A DNA stretch of 42,951 nt from Catenulispora pinistramenti (GTDB lineage: Bacteria; Actinomycetota; Actinomycetes; Streptomycetales; Catenulisporaceae): the NCBI RefSeq assembly GCF_018274385.1, contig NZ_JAAFYZ010000071.1, positions 1 through 42,951 of the forward strand, written 5' to 3'. The first letter of the stretch is position 1; every line of letters starts with the position of its first letter. Both the position numbers and the translations under genes were made by a program. Under the pieces are notes generated by a model. It had not been told where the DNA came from and searched no databases. It saw nothing but the letters and a program-made list of their open reading frames with translations. Below are positions 39,736-42,951 of the stretch, piece after piece.

Positions 39736-41020
39736 ACAAACAAGCGGGGGCGGCCGGACCCGGCACGGGAGCAGACGCCGGGGCGCGGTCCGGTCGCGTC
39801 CGCAACGCGCCGGCCAGCACGGCCAGCGCCGCCGCGGAAACGGTGATCAGCGCGAAGGCCGCCGGATAGCCCGCGGCACCGGCCGTCCAACCGATCGCCG
39901 CCGGGGCGATCAGCCCGGACAGGTAGGTGATGGTGGCGACGCCGGCCACGCTCTCACCGAGCGAATTCCCCTTACGTCCGGCGGCACTGAACACCAGGGG
40001 CACGTTCATCGCGAGCCCGATGCCTATCAGGGCGAGTCCGAGCATGCACGGCCACGGCGTGCGGAACAGCACGACCAGAACCCCGCCGCACGCGGCCACG
40101 ATCCCCCCGGCGCGGACCGCCGCGACCGGTCCGGTCCGACGCACCAACACGTCGCCGAACAGCCGGGTCGCGGTCATGCTCAGCATGAACAGCGTGTAGG
40201 CGGCGGCCGCGACCGTGGGCCCGGCGCCGACCGCCTTGGTGACGTAGACCCCTGACCAACTCGTGGTCGCGCCTTCGGCGAAGGTTCCGCAGAAGCCTGC
40301 GATGCCGATGCCGAGGATCGCGCGGGTCGGCAGGGCGAACCGGCGCGGCGCCGGAGCGTTCTGGTCTGGACCGTTCGCACCGATGTCGTTCGCGCCGAGG
40401 CTGGAGGTATCGGGGCTCAGCCCGCGTCCGGCATACCAGGCCCCGACGACCAGCACGGCGCTCGTGACGATCAGGCGCAGGCGCAGATCCAGGTGCAGTT
40501 GCGCGGCGAGGATGCCGGCGCCACCGGCGACCAGGCTGCCGAGGCACCACATCCCATGCAGCCCGGACATGACCGATCGGCCCGAGCGCCGTTCCAGCGC
40601 CACGCCTTGCGCGTTCATCATCACGTCGCTTCCGCCCGCGGCCATGCCGAGCAGCAGATACGCCGGGAAGAGCAGGACCGGGCCACCGGCCAGGACCGGA
40701 GCCGGAAGCAGCAGACACAACAGGAGGATGAGCGACCGCGTGGCACGCGCGGCGCCGATCCGGTGGGCGACGCGGTTCGCCGTCGGCATCGCGATGAAGG
40801 AGCCGATGGGCGCGCAGAACAGCACCAGGCCCAACGCGGTGGGGCTGAGCCGGTCGTGCGCCTGGAGCCAGGGCAGGGAGGTGGCCAGAGTGCCCGAAAC
40901 CATTCCGTGGACGACGAAGATGAGCATGATGGCACGGTGCCGGACCCGGTCCTGGTCCCGGTCGTCTGAGTAGAGAGCCGGCGGGCTGTCCGAGCGCTGC
41001 GGGGTGCTGAGCTGAGTCAC
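39734..41020 (-). CDS. MFS transporter divergent from a ROK repressor
   Basis: The 428-residue membrane protein has ~12 hydrophobic segments, beginning RAIMLIFVVHGMVSGTLATSLPWLQ in parts, and ends in an Ala/Pro-rich tail. The SGLHGMWCLGSLVAGG segment and overall layout resemble the YbjJ/FucP-like sugar-type MFS proteins rather than DHA1 drug pumps, though this is uncertain. A divergent ROK regulator, a family that usually senses sugars, supports a carbohydrate substrate. The start is GTG 41020, six bases after TAGTTT (41032-41027), with no ribosome-binding site, so it is probably leaderless. Its -10 overlaps the first of two 19-bp operators. Confidence 0.85.
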   Translation of the reverse strand: MTQLSTPQRSDSPPALYSDDRDQDRVRHRAIMLIFVVHGMVSGTLATSLPWLQAHDRLSPTALGLVLFCAPIGSFIAMPTANRVAHRIGAARATRSLILLLCLLLPAPVLAGGPVLLFPAYLLLGMAAGGSDVMMNAQGVALERRSGRSVMSGLHGMWCLGSLVAGGAGILAAQLHLDLRLRLIVTSAVLVVGAWYAGRGLSPDTSSLGANDIGANGPDQNAPAPRRFALPTRAILGIGIAGFCGTFAEGATTSWSGVYVTKAVGAGPTVAAAAYTLFMLSMTATRLFGDVLVRRTGPVAAVRAGGIVAACGGVLVVLFRTPWPCMLGLALIGIGLAMNVPLVFSAAGRKGNSLGESVAGVATITYLSGLIAPAAIGWTAGAAGYPAAFALITVSAAALAVLAGALRTRPDRAPASAPVPGPAAPACL

Positions 41021-41031
41021 GGGAGGAAACT

Positions 41032-41082
41032 ATCAGGGACCCTTCCTGATGGAAAGTGAAATAATCAGGGTCCCTTCCTGAT
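41032..41082. promoter_or_regulatory. Two 19-bp dyad operators of the ROK regulator
   Basis: ATCAGGGACCCTTCCTGAT (41032-41050) and ATCAGGGTCCCTTCCTGAT (41064-41082) differ at one base. Each has arms ATCAGG/CCTGAT around 7 bp. Centres are 32 bp apart, three helical turns. The left copy overlaps the MFS -10; the right copy abuts the ROK -10 (TACTAT, 41083-41088), predicting repression of both genes. Confidence 0.85.
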
Positions 41083-41094
41083 TACTATGGGCCC

Positions 41095-42228
41095 ATGAAG
41101 ACCGCGACCCCGGCCACCGCCCGCGCGATCAACGACCGGCTGGCCCTCGACCTGCTGATCGAGCGCGGCCCGCTGACCGCGCCGCAGCTGCGGGAGCTGA
41201 CCGGACTGTCCCGGCCCACCGTCGCCGACCTGGTGGAACGGCTGGGCACGGCCGGGCTGGTGGAGTCGGTGGGCGAAGCCGAGGAGACCCGGCGCGGACC
41301 GAACGCCCGGCTCTACCGGCTGATCGCCGAGCGGGCCCACGTCGTCGGCGTCGACCTGCGCCGCACCGGGTTCACAGCGACCGTCGCCGACCTGACCGGC
41401 GCGACAGTCGGGACGGCCACCCGGCGATTCGACGCTACAGACACCGCAGACGCCGCCGACACCGCCGCAGCCGCCGATGCCACAGATGCCGCCGACGCCG
41501 CCGACGCCCCAGCGATCGCGCCCCCTGCGAACGGCCCGCGCCGCGCGCCCGACCTGATCGCGTCCCTGGCCGAAGCCATCACGCAAGCCGCGAACGGACG
41601 CCAACCGCACATCGTCGTGATCGGCGCGCCCGGCATGGTCCACCCGCACTCGGGCCAGTCGACCGCGGCACCCGACATGCCCGGCTGGCGACCGGATCTG
41701 CCGGACGAACTCGAGCGCGTCCTGGGTGTCAGGGTACTGCTGGAGAACGAAGTGAACCTCGCGGCGGTCGCCGAGCACCGCCTCGGCGCGGCGGCCGGCC
41801 ACGCGGACTTCGTGCTGCTGTGGCTGGACGAGGGCGTGGGCGGCGCGGTCGTACTGGACGGCCGGCTCCGCCGCGGCGCCTCAGGCGGCGCCGGCGAACT
41901 CGGCTGGCTGGAGGTCGACGGCGCCGAGTTCTGCGACACGATCGCACCGGAGGTCCGCGCGACCATCGCTCCCGAAGAGCTCGCCGAGCGGATCGCGAAA
42001 GGCGCGTTCGCCGCGATCTCGGTCCTGGACCCCGGGCTCGTCGTGCTCGGCGGCAGCGCCGGACGGGCCGCCGGCGAACCGCTCGCGGCCCTGGTCGCGG
42101 CCCGGTTGGCCACCAAGTCGCCGATCGAGACCGAGGTGCGGGCCAGCACGGTCGAGGGTGACGCCGTGCTGCACGGCGCCGTGCTGACCGGGCTCGACCT
42201 GGCGCGCGAGGAGGTATTCGGCGGCTGA
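41095..42228 (+). CDS. ROK-family transcriptional repressor lacking the zinc motif
   Basis: The 377-residue protein has an N-terminal winged helix (~10-70: LALDLLIERGPLTAPQLRELTGLSRPTVADLVERLG in parts) and a ROK sugar-kinase-like domain (~80-377: VVGVDLRRTGFTATVADL, LENEVNLAAVAEHRLG, VGGAVVLDG, GASGGAGELGWLEVDG). The ROK consensus CxCGxxGC is missing, with only one Cys near the site, so no structural zinc is expected. Residues ~112-140 are an Ala/Asp/Thr run (ATDTADAADTAAAADATDA) from short DNA repeats, inserted between strands of the N-terminal lobe. ATG 41095 is six bases after TACTAT, with no ribosome-binding site. It probably represses the divergent MFS gene and itself through two 19-bp operators. 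Confidence 0.9.
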   Translation: MKTATPATARAINDRLALDLLIERGPLTAPQLRELTGLSRPTVADLVERLGTAGLVESVGEAEETRRGPNARLYRLIAERAHVVGVDLRRTGFTATVADLTGATVGTATRRFDATDTADAADTAAAADATDAADAADAPAIAPPANGPRRAPDLIASLAEAITQAANGRQPHIVVIGAPGMVHPHSGQSTAAPDMPGWRPDLPDELERVLGVRVLLENEVNLAAVAEHRLGAAAGHADFVLLWLDEGVGGAVVLDGRLRRGASGGAGELGWLEVDGAEFCDTIAPEVRATIAPEELAERIAKGAFAAISVLDPGLVVLGGSAGRAAGEPLAALVAARLATKSPIETEVRASTVEGDAVLHGAVLTGLDLAREEVFGG

Positions 42229-42951
42229 CCTGCTCAGAGCATTGATCTCGACGGTGCGGCGTTGGGACTAGTAGCGCTGTATCAGGCAACGTTTGCCCGG
42301 GAGCTTTCGCGGCGTGGATCGCGATGTGCCGGTCGGCGGGTGGGATCCGTTGGCGGGTGGAGATTGCTGGGTGCTGGGGTTTGTGGGCCGGGTTGCGGTT
42401 TGGGTGTGGGTTGAAAGGCGATTTTTACGGCCTTCGGTCATAGTTGTGCCGGTTCGGGGTTCGTGGCGGTGGGTTTGTAACTCGGCTGCCGGTTTCCGCG
42501 TTCACAACCCCGCCCCACCTCAGGCCTCTTCAACTCCAGCAAGTCAGAGCAAGGGCAAAGGGCCAGATCAAGAACAAGATCAACAGCACAGTCAAGGTCA
42601 AGGTCAAGAGCCATGGTGAAGAGCCGGGCCTCCGGCGGGCCTCGGCAACCTCAGGGAAACTAGCGCGGTTCCCTAGGGTGGCCGATCTAGTCTCAGCGGC
42701 TGCGGTCCCTGAGGTGGTTACGGTCCGTTCCCCACGGTCGCGTCGTCAGCCCGATGGGTACAGCACCGGTGTCCGGGGGTAAAGTCCGCGCGCGGCGGTT
42801 GGCCATTTGAGCTGCGGTTTTGTTCAGCGCGAACTTGACCCCCGGCCACCGGCACAATGCCGCGTAGTTAAGGTTTTGGTGGGGGTGTCAAGGGGCTGGT
42901 TGGTGGTGTGAACGAGACCTCTGATACATCGGTTCTTGTCTAGAGAAGCCG
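42229..42951. other. 723-bp region without a convincing gene
   Basis: Open frames here have non-coding composition. The features seen are a small GGCAA/TTGCC hairpin at 42285-42297 that may end the ROK transcript, a purine-rich low-complexity stretch (~42535-42620) with GTCAAG repeats at 42591-42608, paired repeats at 42638-42717 that can form alternative hairpins, and an imperfect inverted pair at 42835-42850 / 42878-42891 ending TTGAC/GTCAA. The right edge may be the upstream region of a gene outside the window. Confidence 0.6.
42638..42717 (+). ncRNA. Candidate structured leader with mutually exclusive hairpins
   Basis: AGGGAA (42653-42658) can pair with TTCCCT (42669-42674), extended by CCT/GGG and GGCC/GGCC. 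The overlapping ACCTCAGGGA (42648-42657) can instead pair perfectly over 10 bp with TCCCTGAGGT (42706-42715). The two folds exclude one another, as in attenuators. No known riboswitch class is recognised and the orientation is assumed. Confidence 0.3.

Noticed and set aside
42293-42782. Two open frames of 108 and 112 residues after the ROK gene
   Set aside because: They overlap in different frames, have no ribosome-binding sites and translate purine-rich repeats; third-position GC is not coding-like.
42278-42928. TGTATCAG / CTGATACA as terminal inverted repeats of a small mobile element
   Set aside because: An 8-bp inverted match is expected several times by chance in 700 bp; no target duplication or transposase is seen.

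Overview
The window is a high-GC stretch of actinobacterial chromosome. The signs are GC-rich third codon positions, frequent GTG starts, starts that look leaderless, and families typical of Streptomyces/Catenulispora-like bacteria (an SCO6745-type protein, secreted glycoside hydrolases with ricin-type lectin modules, many TetR/MarR/MerR/ROK regulators each divergent from its target). I cannot name the species. No rRNA, tRNA, CRISPR array or intact mobile element was recognised.

Layout. (1) 48-3656: a two-gene operon for a divergent MIO-type ammonia-lyase homologue and an ornithine-cyclodeaminase-family oxidoreductase, divergent from a MerR/GyrI-domain regulator. (2) 3797-8325: three secreted carbohydrate-active enzymes, namely a GH54 arabinofuranosidase with six fascin-like repeats, a ricin-CBM13/GH19 chitinase and a GH12/ricin-CBM13 endoglucanase. 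(3) 8525-10340: an MFS exporter divergent from a TetR repressor, with a perfect 18-bp operator and a second degenerate copy 21 bp away. (4) 10413-31614: a hybrid PKS-NRPS cluster on the minus strand. Its parts are a DHA2-type exporter, three megasynthases, a luciferase-like monooxygenase, a flavin reductase and a MarR regulator. (5) 31986-42228: small divergent regulator/enzyme pairs (cupin/MarR, methionine aminopeptidase/XRE, TetR/FAD-monooxygenase, MFS/ROK), plus an SCO6745-type protein, an IclR remnant, an aldo-keto reductase, a SUFU-domain protein and a chorismate mutase. (6) 42229-42951: no convincing gene, but paired repeats that could form mutually exclusive RNA hairpins.

The PKS-NRPS assembly line reads ACP-KS-AT-AT-DH-ACP, then KS-AT-ACP, then KS-AT-(dead DH)-ACP-Cy-A-PCP-TE. 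The first AT of the tandem pair lacks the arginine that holds the carboxylate of malonyl-type extenders, so it probably loads a monocarboxylic starter on the N-terminal ACP. The next two ATs carry ASH motifs (methylmalonyl-like) and the last carries AFH (malonyl). The adenylation domain carries a cysteine code and follows a heterocyclisation domain, so the chain should end in a thiazoline before TE release. No ketoreductase or enoylreductase exists anywhere in the three proteins, yet one DH keeps its catalytic residues. The luciferase-like enzyme sits 39 bp after the NRPS and is followed by a strong hairpin; the flavin reductase and MarR regulator are probably a second transcript.

Two window-wide themes stand out. 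Divergent promoters carry paired dyad operators spaced by about two or three helical turns. Short tandem repeats (9-18 bp) occur repeatedly in intergenic spacers and in coding linkers.
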